From Salinimicrobium sp049687495 (GTDB lineage: Bacteria; Bacteroidota; Bacteroidia; Flavobacteriales; Flavobacteriaceae), in assembly GCA_049687495.1 (NCBI GenBank), contig JBAVJB010000093.1, positions 1 to 23,230 on the forward strand: a DNA stretch of 23,230 bases, in the 5' to 3' direction. Position 1 is the stretch's first letter. The number at the start of each line of letters is the position of its first letter. Of this stretch, positions 7,269 through 15,122 are shown in pieces. Below the pieces are notes generated by a model that did no database searches, was not told where the DNA came from, and saw only the letters and a list, made by a program, of their open reading frames with translations. A program made the position numbers and the translations under genes.

Positions 7269-8244
7269 TGGAATCTTTTGAGGTGGAAATATGGAAAATG
7301 GCGTCTCCCTGGTAAACAATAGGAGATTCGTTCACATTAATGATGTAGCCCTCGTGTGGAGCCTTCACCTTGTGCCGAAGTTTTCCGTAGGGATCAGTGA
7401 TTGTGGCTATATATTCGCCTTTTTCAACATGTTTGCCGAACGGGATCTTCACGTGCAACAAACCGCTGTATTTGGCACGCATCCAGGTGCTGTTCTCGAT
7501 CACCACGGTTTCTGTGGCGGCATCGGGGACGTCGAATTTAGGCTTCAGCATTTCGAAATGGGCCAGAATACGCATTACTCCTTCTACTCCGTAACGGGCA
7601 ATGATCTTGTTGCTGTCGTTGGATTTTCCGCCTTCGAATAGCAATACCGGTTTTCCCTGCTTGGCGCAGGTGTCGCGGTAAGATTTGGTGATGGTCTTCG
7701 AAACAATGGTAAAAGGGGCGTTAAAGATCTTTGCGTAACGCATATCGACCTCCTCGCCTTTATGTATCCTTATCTGCGGAGCATTGAACCTGCTGGCACC
7801 GCCGGTATGAAAGTCCATGCAAAAATCGGCTACAGGCAGAATTTTTTGAACGAACTGGTAAGCAAAACGACTGGCTAAACTGCCATTTTTGGAGCCCGGG
7901 AAAACACGGTTAAGGTCTCGACCATCGGGAAATTCCCGGGTCATGTTGAGGAAACCGAAGACATTCAAGATAGGAATGCAAATAATCGTTCCGCGTGCGG
8001 GTTTGTTGATCTCCTTTACGATGATCTGCCGCACCACTTCCACACCATTTAATTCGTCCCCGTGTATGCCTGCTGTGATGAGCACTACGGGGCCGGGTTT
8101 CTTGGCGCGTTCAATAATAATGGGAACATCAACGGCAGTAGTGGTGTAGAGTTTGGCCATATTGAAATTGATGGTCGCGCTCTTGCCGGGATGTATCTTC
8201 TTGCCTAAAATATCCAGCACATTGTGCTCGTCTATAAAAGCCAT
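7243..8244 (-). CDS. Succinylglutamate desuccinylase/aspartoacylase-family zinc hydrolase
   Basis: 333-residue zinc-dependent amidohydrolase/deacylase of the AstE/ASPA family, related in fold to M14 carboxypeptidases. Zinc ligands H61 and E64 (GIHGDELNG) and H146 (DFHTGG) are present, with the substrate-binding set DGRDLNR (108-114, contributing R109, N112, R113) and the catalytic glutamate E204 (LLFEGGKS). From about residue 245 a C-terminal beta domain resembles a lipoyl/biotinyl-like barrel (VEKGEYIATITDPYG ... VKAPHEGYIINVNE), common in this subfamily. No signal peptide: cytosolic. It starts 3 nt after rimK. The AstE pathway (arginine catabolism) neighbours are absent, so a true AstE role is unlikely; context suggests removal of an acyl or amino-acid group related to RimK activity. 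Family sure, substrate unknown. Confidence 0.93.
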   Translation of the reverse strand: MAFIDEHNVLDILGKKIHPGKSATINFNMAKLYTTTAVDVPIIIERAKKPGPVVLITAGIHGDELNGVEVVRQIIVKEINKPARGTIICIPILNVFGFLNMTREFPDGRDLNRVFPGSKNGSLASRFAYQFVQKILPVADFCMDFHTGGASRFNAPQIRIHKGEEVDMRYAKIFNAPFTIVSKTITKSYRDTCAKQGKPVLLFEGGKSNDSNKIIARYGVEGVMRILAHFEMLKPKFDVPDAATETVVIENSTWMRAKYSGLLHVKIPFGKHVEKGEYIATITDPYGKLRHKVKAPHEGYIINVNESPIVYQGDAIFHISTSKDSNEQEATAS

Positions 8245-8247
8245 GAA

Positions 8248-9120
8248 TTATATGTTTCTTTCAATGTAGCGGATGATGGTCTTTGCAATGTCCTTTCCGG
8301 TAGCGTGCTCTATGCCTTCAAGTCCGGGAGAGGAATTTACCTCGAGGATAAGCGGTCCACGGGAACTTTGCAGCATGTCAACACCGGCAACGCCAAGCCC
8401 CATGGCTTTAGCGGCCTTGATGGCGGCATTTTCCTCATCATCAGAAAGCTGGATCACCGTAGCTGTACCGCCGCGATGCAAATTACTTCGAAATTCTCCT
8501 TCCTTTCCTTGTCGTTTCATTGCTCCAACAACATGCCCGTCCACCACAAGCGCACGAATATCGGCACCGCCGGCTTCCTTGATGAATTCCTGCACGATCA
8601 CCCTCGCCTGCAGGCCGTTAAAGGCTTCAATAACCGATTCGGCTGCGTTCTTGGTTTCGGCAAGTACAACTCCAAGTCCTTGTGTACCTTCCAAAAGTTT
8701 GATAATTAAGGGTGCTCCCCCAACATGATCTATAACTTCCCCCACGTCTTTTGAGTAGTTCGTAAATACGGTTTTTGGAAGCCCCAGCCTGGCTCTTGAA
8801 AGTACCTGAAGGCTTCGCAGCTTATCGCGGCTTCTTACCAGGGCCTGAGACTCGGTAGTGGAAAATACTCCCATCATCTCGAACTGGCGTACCACGGCCG
8901 TTCCGTAGAAAGTTACCGAAGCCCCGATCCTTGGGATCACCGCATCGGCATCTTCAATATGCCTTCCGCGGTAGTAGATGCTCGGGTGTTTTTTCTCGAT
9001 GATCAAATCACATTTTAGAGGATCGATCACTTCAATGTTGTGGTGACGCTTTTTGGCGGCTTCAATAAGCCTTTGGGTGGAATACAGGTTTGAATTCCTG
9101 GAAAGTATTTTAATGTTCAT
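8248..9120 (-). CDS. rimK: RimK alpha-L-glutamate ligase (ATP-grasp)
   Basis: 290-residue ATP-grasp ligase; in E. coli RimK adds glutamates to the C-terminus of ribosomal protein S6 and makes poly-alpha-glutamate in vitro. Length (E. coli 300) and key positions coincide with the E. coli enzyme: K100 and K141 (LIIKLLEGTQGLGV) for ATP, E178 in VQEFI, D187/R189 (GGADIRALVV), R202 and R211 (MKRQGKEGEFRSNLHRGG), and the Mg ligands D248, E260 and N262 (GVDML ... LILEVNSSPGLEGIE). The first 90 residues form the pre-ATP-grasp domain. The start codon lies inside the upstream protease gene (11-nt overlap) and the next gene follows after 3 nt. No S6 gene is in the window, so the acceptor is not established. 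Confidence 0.95.
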   Translation of the reverse strand: MNIKILSRNSNLYSTQRLIEAAKKRHHNIEVIDPLKCDLIIEKKHPSIYYRGRHIEDADAVIPRIGASVTFYGTAVVRQFEMMGVFSTTESQALVRSRDKLRSLQVLSRARLGLPKTVFTNYSKDVGEVIDHVGGAPLIIKLLEGTQGLGVVLAETKNAAESVIEAFNGLQARVIVQEFIKEAGGADIRALVVDGHVVGAMKRQGKEGEFRSNLHRGGTATVIQLSDDEENAAIKAAKAMGLGVAGVDMLQSSRGPLILEVNSSPGLEGIEHATGKDIAKTIIRYIERNI

Positions 9121-9544
9121 TCTCTTGTTTGTTCTTGTAGGATAGATCAGATAACTCGGTATCTACGATATATTTTTTCGTGATGAATTTGCGGCCTAAA
9201 AGTACGGGAAATCTCATTTCCTGCCGCGCAGAAAGCGAAAGGGAAATTTTATGGGTTTTATCAAAAATTCTGATACGGGTCTGGATCTGGTAACGCTTTT
9301 GTACCACCCCGTTGCTGCTTTTTACAAAAACGATGTCGAAGTCAGAAAAACGATATTCCCTGCCGTTGTACAGCGGGTGTTCCTCATCGAGAAAGGTGCA
9401 TCTTAAAACCCCTTTTTCTTCCACGATATGGTCACAATGAATGGAAGAGGTATAGGCACCGGTGTCCACTTTAATGGCTATATCTTCAAGGTGTAGGTCG
9501 GGGAAATCTGCTTTGTCAAACCTTCCGATCGTTATTTTTTCCAT
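9110..9544 (-). CDS. RimB-type retropepsin-like protease (RimK-associated, COG4067/DUF785 family)
   Basis: 144 residues of the family annotated as putative ATP-dependent zinc protease or RimK/LysX-associated protein; more recent structural views place it among bacterial retropepsin-like aspartyl proteases. The retropepsin triad is seen as D27-T28-G29-A30 in IKVDTGAYTSSIHC, and the usual late box is MRFPVLLGRKFI (about residues 110-121). No signal peptide or membrane segment, so cytosolic. It overlaps rimK by 11 nt and is the first gene of the minus-strand string. In Pseudomonas RimB acts together with RimK (and RimA); a similar partnership is inferred here. Family call strong; the catalytic mechanism and substrate are not shown by the sequence. 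Confidence 0.88.
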   Translation of the reverse strand: MEKITIGRFDKADFPDLHLEDIAIKVDTGAYTSSIHCDHIVEEKGVLRCTFLDEEHPLYNGREYRFSDFDIVFVKSSNGVVQKRYQIQTRIRIFDKTHKISLSLSARQEMRFPVLLGRKFITKKYIVDTELSDLSYKNKQENEH

Positions 9545-9732
9545 GTGTGCAAGGTACTAAAAGGAGATTTTCTAAATCTTAACAATTTCTGAAATTATAG
9601 GGTCTTGAAAATAAGGTTTTTAGAGGGTGTTTCTTCGGAAGGTTTTGCTGTTTCGGCTGTAAAAGATAAGCTTCAGCTGAAGCTGCAGCAGCTGCAGTCA
9701 TTTCTCTTCCGCAGTAATGATTCCTGCTATTT

Positions 9733-9740
9733 TATCTTTG
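9733..9740 (+). promoter_or_regulatory. Candidate -7 box upstream of uvrC (distal)
   Basis: TATCTTTG followed by C is an exact TAnnTTTG match. No clear TTG lies 17-23 nt upstream. A start about 6 nt downstream would give a leader of about 80 nt that contains the 19-nt dyad at 9774-9792. Confidence 0.4.
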
Positions 9741-9773
9741 CAGCAAATTTGAATTGGCAAAATTTTAACTTTT

Positions 9774-9792
9774 TAGAAACCTCAGGTTTCTA
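9774..9792. repeat. 19-nt perfect inverted repeat upstream of uvrC
   Basis: TAGAAACCTCAGGTTTCTA is a perfect dyad with a single central base. It lies in the position where the -33 element of the proximal uvrC promoter would be (TTTC at 9787-9790, 21 nt before TACCTTTG), so it could be an operator for a dimeric regulator or, if transcribed from the distal box, a leader hairpin. Confidence 0.55.
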
Positions 9793-9811
9793 CCTGCCGA
9801 AGATTATATTT

Positions 9812-9819
9812 TACCTTTG
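9812..9819 (+). promoter_or_regulatory. Candidate -7 box upstream of uvrC (proximal)
   Basis: TACCTTTG exactly matches TAnnTTTG. It ends only 5 nt before the uvrC ATG, so use of this box would produce an essentially leaderless transcript. The -33 position reads TTTC (9787-9790) rather than TTTG. Confidence 0.4.
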
Positions 9820-9824
9820 AAACA

Positions 9825-11621
9825 ATGGAAAAAAGCAGTGTTGAGCTACAGTTGAAAACCCTTCCCGAAAGCCCGGGGGTGTATCAATACTTTGACAAGA
9901 ACGGGAAGATCCTCTATGTGGGGAAGGCCAAGAACCTCAAAAAGAGGGTGACTTCTTATTTCACCAAGAACAACGATAGCCACCGAATTCGTGTGATGGT
10001 CAAAAAGATCCACGAAATAAGACATATCGTGGTGAATTCTGAGACCGATGCGCTACTGCTGGAAAACAACCTGATCAAAAAACATCAGCCTCGCTTTAAC
10101 GTGATGCTGAAAGATGATAAAACCTATCCCTGGATCTGCATCAAAAATGAGCGTTTTCCGAGGGTTTTCGCTACGCGGAAGCTGGTGAAAGACGGCAGCG
10201 AATATTATGGCCCCTACACCAGTTTCAAGACCATTAATACCCTGCTTGAACTCATCAAGGGACTTTACCAGCTGCGTACCTGTAACTACGATCTTTCCGA
10301 AGAAAAAATAAGGAACGGCAAGTACAAAGTTTGCCTGGAATACCACTTGGGCAACTGCCTTGGCCCTTGTGAAGCTTACGAATCTGAAGCTGAATACCTC
10401 AAGAAGATCGAGGCGATACGGCAGATCGTAAAAGGGAATTTCAAGGATTCTTTGCAGCAGTTTAGGCAGCAAATGAAAGAATTTGCTGAAAACATGGAAT
10501 TTGAGGAGGCGCAAAAGATCAAATTAAAGATAGACGTGCTGGAAAACTACCAGGCAAAGTCTACAGTGGTGAACCCGAAGATCAACAACGTTGATGTATT
10601 TTCCATTGTGAGCGACGAGGGCTACGGTTATGTCAATTTTTTGCAGATGTCTCACGGAGCGATTATAAGGTCGCACACCATTGAGATGAAAAAGAAATTG
10701 AACGAGAGCGATCGCGAGCTGCTGGAGCTGGGGATCACCGAGATTCGACAGCGTTTCAATTCACATACCCGCGAAATTTATGTTCCTTTTAAAGTAGATG
10801 TGGGCGAGGAGCTGAAGGTGACCGTACCAAAATTGGGGGACAAGAAGCAGATCGTGGAGCTCTCCACCCGTAATGCCAAATACTTTAGGCAGGAGCGCTT
10901 CAAGCAAATGAAGATAGTAGATCCCGACAGGCATGTGAACAGGATCATGGCCCAGATGAAGCAGGATCTGCGATTGCCGAAGGAACCACGTCATATAGAA
11001 TGTTTCGACAATTCCAACATTCAGGGAAGTAATCCCGTAGCGGCCTGCGTGGTCTTCAAAGACGGGAAACCCAGCAAGAAAGATTACCGCAAATTCAATA
11101 TTAAGACTGTTGAAGGGCCAAATGACTTTGCTTCTATGGAAGAAGTGGTCTTCCGCAGATACAGGCGATTGCTGGATGAAGGTGAAGAACTGCCGCAGCT
11201 CATCATTATTGATGGTGGGAAAGGCCAGCTTTCTTCAGCTTTAAAAGCGCTGGAAATGCTTGATCTGCGAGGTAAGATCGCGATCATTGGAATTGCAAAA
11301 CGCCTGGAGGAGATTTTTTACCCGGGTGACTCTTTTCCTTTGTATCTTGATAAGAAATCTGAAACACTTAAGATCATTCAGCAGCTAAGAAACGAAGCGC
11401 ACAGGTTTGGGATCACCTTCCACCGCAACAAGCGCAGCAGTACCGCCCTTAATACCGAACTGGAAGAAATACCCGGTATTGGCGAGAAAACAGTGGTGGA
11501 GCTGCTAAAGAATTTCAGGTCGGTTAAAAGAATTAAAGAAGCTTCCCGCGACAGCCTTGCCGGGGTAATTGGGCAATCAAAGGCCGGGATCATATACAAT
11601 CACTATCACCCTCAAAAATGA
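9825..11621 (+). CDS. uvrC: UvrABC excinuclease subunit C
   Basis: Makes the two incisions flanking a bulky DNA lesion in nucleotide excision repair with UvrA and UvrB. 598 residues, a normal length. Domains in order: GIY-YIG nuclease (GVY 18-20, YVG 31-33, R41, E80); four cysteines C153, C170, C178 and C182 in the arrangement proposed to bind an iron-sulfur cluster in UvrC; UVR/UvrB-contact segment (about 205-240, MEFEEAQKIK); RNase H-like endonuclease with D395 (CFDNSNIQG), D463 (IIDGGKGQL) and H527; and a C-terminal helix-hairpin-helix pair (about 545-590, IPGIGEKT ... LAGVIGQSKAG). All catalytic residues are present. The stop codon overlaps the next start (ATGA, 11618-11621), linking it translationally to the patatin gene. 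Confidence 0.97.
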   Translation: MEKSSVELQLKTLPESPGVYQYFDKNGKILYVGKAKNLKKRVTSYFTKNNDSHRIRVMVKKIHEIRHIVVNSETDALLLENNLIKKHQPRFNVMLKDDKTYPWICIKNERFPRVFATRKLVKDGSEYYGPYTSFKTINTLLELIKGLYQLRTCNYDLSEEKIRNGKYKVCLEYHLGNCLGPCEAYESEAEYLKKIEAIRQIVKGNFKDSLQQFRQQMKEFAENMEFEEAQKIKLKIDVLENYQAKSTVVNPKINNVDVFSIVSDEGYGYVNFLQMSHGAIIRSHTIEMKKKLNESDRELLELGITEIRQRFNSHTREIYVPFKVDVGEELKVTVPKLGDKKQIVELSTRNAKYFRQERFKQMKIVDPDRHVNRIMAQMKQDLRLPKEPRHIECFDNSNIQGSNPVAACVVFKDGKPSKKDYRKFNIKTVEGPNDFASMEEVVFRRYRRLLDEGEELPQLIIIDGGKGQLSSALKALEMLDLRGKIAIIGIAKRLEEIFYPGDSFPLYLDKKSETLKIIQQLRNEAHRFGITFHRNKRSSTALNTELEEIPGIGEKTVVELLKNFRSVKRIKEASRDSLAGVIGQSKAGIIYNHYHPQK

Positions 11622-13837
11622 GAAAATTCGCCTTTCTTCTGTTTTTCTTCTTCTTCCTGCAGGGATTTGCCCAGGAGGAGGAGCCAAGCGTGGGCCTGGT
11701 GTTGAGCGGGGGAGGGGCAAAAGGATTGGCGCACATTGGGGTGCTTAAGGTGCTGGAAGAGGCGGGGGTGGAGATCGATTATATTGGCGGCACCAGTATG
11801 GGTGCGATCATTGGGGCGCTCTATGCCTCGGGTTATTCCGCGAAACAGCTGGACAGCATTTTTCAAGAGACCAATTTCAACATCCTCATCCAGGATGAGC
11901 TGCCGCGAAGTGCCAAGACCTTTTACGAAAAGCGGGATGCCGAAAAATATGCCATTACACTGCCTTTTGATAATTTTAATGTCTCCTTTCCTTCGGCTTT
12001 GTCACGCGGGCAAAACATTTACAACCTGATGTCCAAACTCACGCTTCACCTAAAGGATAAAGAAGACTTCAGCAAATTGCCAATACCTTTCTTCGCGGTT
12101 GCCACCGATGTGGAGACGGGAGAAGAGGTTATTCTCGATAGCGGATACCTTCCGCAGGCGATCTCGGCCAGTGCAGCCATTCCCACGCTGTTCAGCCCGG
12201 TGCTGGTCAACGGCCGTTTGCTTACCGATGGAGGTGTAGCTAATAATTATCCCGTGGAGGAGCTTCGGAAAAGAGGTGCCGACATTGTGATTGGTGTTGA
12301 TGTGCAGGATACGCTGGCCGAAAGGGAGGAGCTAAGATCTGTTTTTGAGATCCTTACGCAAATCAGCAATTTCAGGACGATTAAAGACATGCGCGGCAAG
12401 ATCAAAAAGACCGATGTCTACATAGATCCCGATATTGCCCCTTTTGATGTCATGTCTTTTGATAAGGGAGAAGAGATCATCAAGAGCGGAGAAGTGGCGG
12501 CGAGGGAAAAGATGGATCAGTTGAAGGCTATTGCCGCAAAGCAACAGCATACAAAGGTTCCAAAAAGGCCAATTCCGGCCGTGGATTCTCTCTTCATTTC
12601 TGATGTGAGGATAGAAGGCAACACCTCTTATCCGCGGTCATATATCCTGGGAAAATTAAAGCTGAAGTATCCTGCGGCAGTCACTTATCAGGAATTAAAC
12701 CTGGGCATAAATAACCTTTTTGCTACCCGAAATTTCAACCGCATCAATTACACTCTCACTCCCCTTAACGATGGCTTTGTGCTGGTGCTGCAGCTGGAGG
12801 AGAATGAAGGTAAAGCCTTCCTGCGCCTGGCGCTGCACTATGATGACGTTTATAAGAGCGGTGCACTGGTGAACCTCACCCGTAAAAGTTTGCTCTTCAC
12901 CAATGATGTGGCTTCCCTGGATGTGGTGCTGGGGGACAACTTCAGGTACAATCTCAATTACTATATAGACAAGGGATTTTATTGGAGCGTTGGACTAAGG
13001 AGCCGCTACAACAGCTTCAGCAAGGGCGTTTCTTTTGATTTTGCACGCGAGAATGCCGAGCTGGAAGGTGCAGGCATTAATGAGCTGGAAATAGACTATG
13101 AAGATTTTACCAGCCAGTTCTACGTGGAGACGCTTTTTAAGCAGATCTTTTCCATAGGTGCGGGGCTGGAGCATAAATACCTCAATATTACCTCCAACAC
13201 TGTTGGCAGAACTTCACCCGATGAGCCTTTGCGGGGTGTGTTTGACAGGAGCAGCTACTACAGCGCCTATAGCTTTTTGAAGCTGGACACTTTTGATTAT
13301 AAGTATTTCCCTAACCACGGCCTTTTCTTTGACGGTGATTTTCACTGGTATATGCTATCGGAAAATTATCATGAATTCACCCCTTTTTCAATAGCAAAGG
13401 GAACGGTTGGCTATGTTTTTAGTCCCACGAGAAAGATCTCTGTAAGTCTTTCTTCGGAAGCGGGTTTTAGGATAGGCAGCAGCAGAAATAACATTTTTGA
13501 CTTCTTCCTGGGCGGCTATGGAAATGACTTTATCAACAACTTTGTTCCTTTCTATGGCTATGATTATATAAGCCTTTCGGGAGACAGCTACATCAAAGGC
13601 CTTTTAGAGGTGGATTACGAATTTTACCCAAAGAACCACCTGGTGCTTAGCGGGAATTATGCCAATGTTGCCAACGAGCTCTATGGGACAGGGAGATGGT
13701 TTGCTGCGCCCAGCTACAGCGGATATGCCCTTGGTTATGGGCTCGACACTTTTTTAGGTCCCCTGGAGGTGAAATATTCCATCTCTCCCGAGCTCAAGGA
13801 AAGCCAGTGGTATTTCAGTTTGGGGTTCTGGTTTTAG
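11618..13837 (+). CDS. Patatin-like phospholipase fused to POTRA and outer-membrane barrel (PlpD-like)
   Basis: 739 residues. A signal peptide (residues 1-18, ending GFAQ) is followed by a patatin lipase domain: oxyanion motif GGGAKG (31-36), nucleophile S60 in GTSMG, and D204 in TDGGVANNYP, completing the Ser-Asp dyad. Residues about 325-395 look like one POTRA domain (ISDVRIEGNTSYPRSYI ... LFATRNFNRINYTL), and 400-739 is a series of amphipathic strands rich in Tyr/Phe ending in FWF, as for an Omp85/BamA-type 16-strand barrel. This is the domain order of type Vd secreted phospholipases such as PlpD of Pseudomonas. In Bacteroidota the passenger is usually thought to stay attached. Predicted to hydrolyse phospholipids at or beyond the outer membrane. 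It overlaps uvrC by 4 nt. Family secure; whether the lipase faces periplasm or exterior is unresolved. Confidence 0.93.
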   Translation: MRKFAFLLFFFFFLQGFAQEEEPSVGLVLSGGGAKGLAHIGVLKVLEEAGVEIDYIGGTSMGAIIGALYASGYSAKQLDSIFQETNFNILIQDELPRSAKTFYEKRDAEKYAITLPFDNFNVSFPSALSRGQNIYNLMSKLTLHLKDKEDFSKLPIPFFAVATDVETGEEVILDSGYLPQAISASAAIPTLFSPVLVNGRLLTDGGVANNYPVEELRKRGADIVIGVDVQDTLAEREELRSVFEILTQISNFRTIKDMRGKIKKTDVYIDPDIAPFDVMSFDKGEEIIKSGEVAAREKMDQLKAIAAKQQHTKVPKRPIPAVDSLFISDVRIEGNTSYPRSYILGKLKLKYPAAVTYQELNLGINNLFATRNFNRINYTLTPLNDGFVLVLQLEENEGKAFLRLALHYDDVYKSGALVNLTRKSLLFTNDVASLDVVLGDNFRYNLNYYIDKGFYWSVGLRSRYNSFSKGVSFDFARENAELEGAGINELEIDYEDFTSQFYVETLFKQIFSIGAGLEHKYLNITSNTVGRTSPDEPLRGVFDRSSYYSAYSFLKLDTFDYKYFPNHGLFFDGDFHWYMLSENYHEFTPFSIAKGTVGYVFSPTRKISVSLSSEAGFRIGSSRNNIFDFFLGGYGNDFINNFVPFYGYDYISLSGDSYIKGLLEVDYEFYPKNHLVLSGNYANVANELYGTGRWFAAPSYSGYALGYGLDTFLGPLEVKYSISPELKESQWYFSLGFWF

Positions 13838-13954
13838 CCCTACTTTAACTGAATTTCCGCTAAAAATTTTAGATATTTGTAGTTAATCGAAAAATGCGAC
13901 ATTTAGGTATTTTTTTAACTGTCGCAAACGATTTCACTTTATAAAAATCACAAA
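13838..13954. promoter_or_regulatory. Leader region of hmgA with inverted repeats
   Basis: 117 nt between the patatin gene and hmgA. Two dyads are seen: CTAAAA-A-TTTTAG (13860-13872) and TGCGACA (13895-13901) with TGTCGCA (13920-13926) separated by 18 nt. A weak promoter, TTTG at 13876-13879 with GACATTTA at 13898-13905, would place the left arm on the -7 box, a geometry compatible with a repressor site. No terminator with a T tract follows the patatin gene. Confidence 0.4.
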
Positions 13955-15115
13955 ATGCCATTTTATCACAAACTCGGAAAAATTCCTCATAAACGGCATA
14001 CGGTCTTTAAGAAGCCCGATGGCGGGTTGTACTATGAGCAGCTGTTCGGGACCATAGGTTTTGACGGGATGTATTCCAATATGTATCATGAGCACCGGCC
14101 AACGCAGGTGAAGGAGATCAAGGGCAGTTACGATGTGACGCCAAAGATCGCTACGGAAAAGAACATCCAGTCTTACCGGTTTAGAGGGTTTGAGATCAAA
14201 CCGGAGCCGGATTACCTGAAAAGTCGAAAAGTAGTGCTCACAAATTCTGATGTGGATATTGCCCTGGCGGCACCACAGCAGTCGACCAATGACTACTTTT
14301 ATAAAAATGCCGATTCAGATGAGCTGCTTTTTATACATAAAGGCAGCGGAAAATTGAGAACCCAACTGGGAAATCTTGATTTTAAGTATGGGGATTATCT
14401 TTTGATCCCTCGTGGTACCATTTATAAACTGGATTTTGACAACGAAGTGAACCGACTGTTCATCGTGGAGTCCAGAAGACCTGTTTACACGCCAAAGCGT
14501 TACAGGAACCATTTTGGGCAATTGCTGGAACATTCTCCTTTCTGTGAGCGGGACATTCGCCGCCCTTATGAATTGGAAACAAATGACGAAGAAGGAGATT
14601 TCCTTATTAAAGTCAAAAAGCAAGGCAGGATCTTTGACATGGTTTATGCCACACATCCTTTTGATGTGGTAGGTTATGACGGATATAACTATCCTTACGC
14701 CTTCTCTATTCACGATTTCGAGCCCATTACCGGAAGAATACACCAACCGCCACCGGTGCATCAAACTTTTGAGACAGATGCCTTCGTGGTTTGTTCTTTC
14801 TGTCCAAGACTTTATGATTATCATCCAGAAAGTATTCCGGCGCCATACAGCCACAGCAACATTGACAGTGATGAGGTGCTGTACTATGTAGATGGTGATT
14901 TTATGAGCCGTAACGATATTGAGGCCGGGCATATTTCGCTTCACCCGGCAGGAATCCCTCACGGGCCGCACCCGGGAGCTGTTGAGAGAAGTATAGGCCA
15001 GACCGAAACAGAAGAACTGGCTGTTATGGTAGATACCTTTAAACCACTAATGGTTACCGAGGATGCCAAGGCTATAGCAGACGAGCGTTACTTCCAGTCC
15101 TGGCTGGATCACTAG
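13955..15115 (+). CDS. hmgA: Homogentisate 1,2-dioxygenase
   Basis: Iron(II) ring-cleaving dioxygenase turning homogentisate into maleylacetoacetate in tyrosine/phenylalanine catabolism. 386 residues in a double-cupin arrangement: N-terminal cupin about 90-175 (DELLFIHKGSGKL ... GDYLLIPRGT) and C-terminal cupin about 255-345. Probable iron ligands are H300 and E307 in HSNIDSDEVLYY and H336 in HPAGIPHGPHPG; their spacing resembles that of H335/E341/H371 in the human enzyme. The substrate pocket segment RIHQPPPVHQTFE (261-273) is also present. It is shorter than the human enzyme (445), as in many bacterial members. hppD, the preceding step, follows after 98 nt on the same strand. Enzymes for the later steps are not in the window. 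Confidence 0.95.
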   Translation: MPFYHKLGKIPHKRHTVFKKPDGGLYYEQLFGTIGFDGMYSNMYHEHRPTQVKEIKGSYDVTPKIATEKNIQSYRFRGFEIKPEPDYLKSRKVVLTNSDVDIALAAPQQSTNDYFYKNADSDELLFIHKGSGKLRTQLGNLDFKYGDYLLIPRGTIYKLDFDNEVNRLFIVESRRPVYTPKRYRNHFGQLLEHSPFCERDIRRPYELETNDEEGDFLIKVKKQGRIFDMVYATHPFDVVGYDGYNYPYAFSIHDFEPITGRIHQPPPVHQTFETDAFVVCSFCPRLYDYHPESIPAPYSHSNIDSDEVLYYVDGDFMSRNDIEAGHISLHPAGIPHGPHPGAVERSIGQTETEELAVMVDTFKPLMVTEDAKAIADERYFQSWLDH

Positions 15116-15122
15116 AAGAGGT

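Larger units (their letters stand above)
9545..9824. other. Divergent rimB-uvrC intergenic region with three dyads
   Basis: 280 nt without a supported gene; it must hold start signals for both the minus-strand rim operon and uvrC. Three perfect inverted repeats are seen: AGATTT-TCT-AAATCT (9565-9579), AGCTTCAGCTGAAGCT (9669-9684) and TAGAAACCTCAGGTTTCTA (9774-9792). Two -7-like boxes face uvrC: TATCTTTG (9733-9740) and TACCTTTG (9812-9819). No convincing consensus promoter was found for the rim side; TACCTTGC just before the rimB ATG is a poor match. Confidence 0.5.

Noticed and set aside
9630..9642. TTTCTTCGGAAGG repeated at 9630 and 15179, with near copies inside genes (for example 577, 7206, 13449)
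   Set aside because: Short C(TTCG)G-type mini-hairpin; most copies are coding (Phe-Phe-Gly-Arg or Ser-Ser-Glu codons), consistent with codon preference rather than a repeat family.
9605..9820. 71-codon plus-strand reading frame in the rimB-uvrC gap
   Set aside because: It starts at TTG, has no family signature, and covers the dyads and both uvrC -7 boxes; composition is that of non-coding DNA.
14315..14971. 218-codon minus-strand reading frame inside hmgA
   Set aside because: Antisense shadow of conserved hmgA codons; no domain pattern, no upstream signals.
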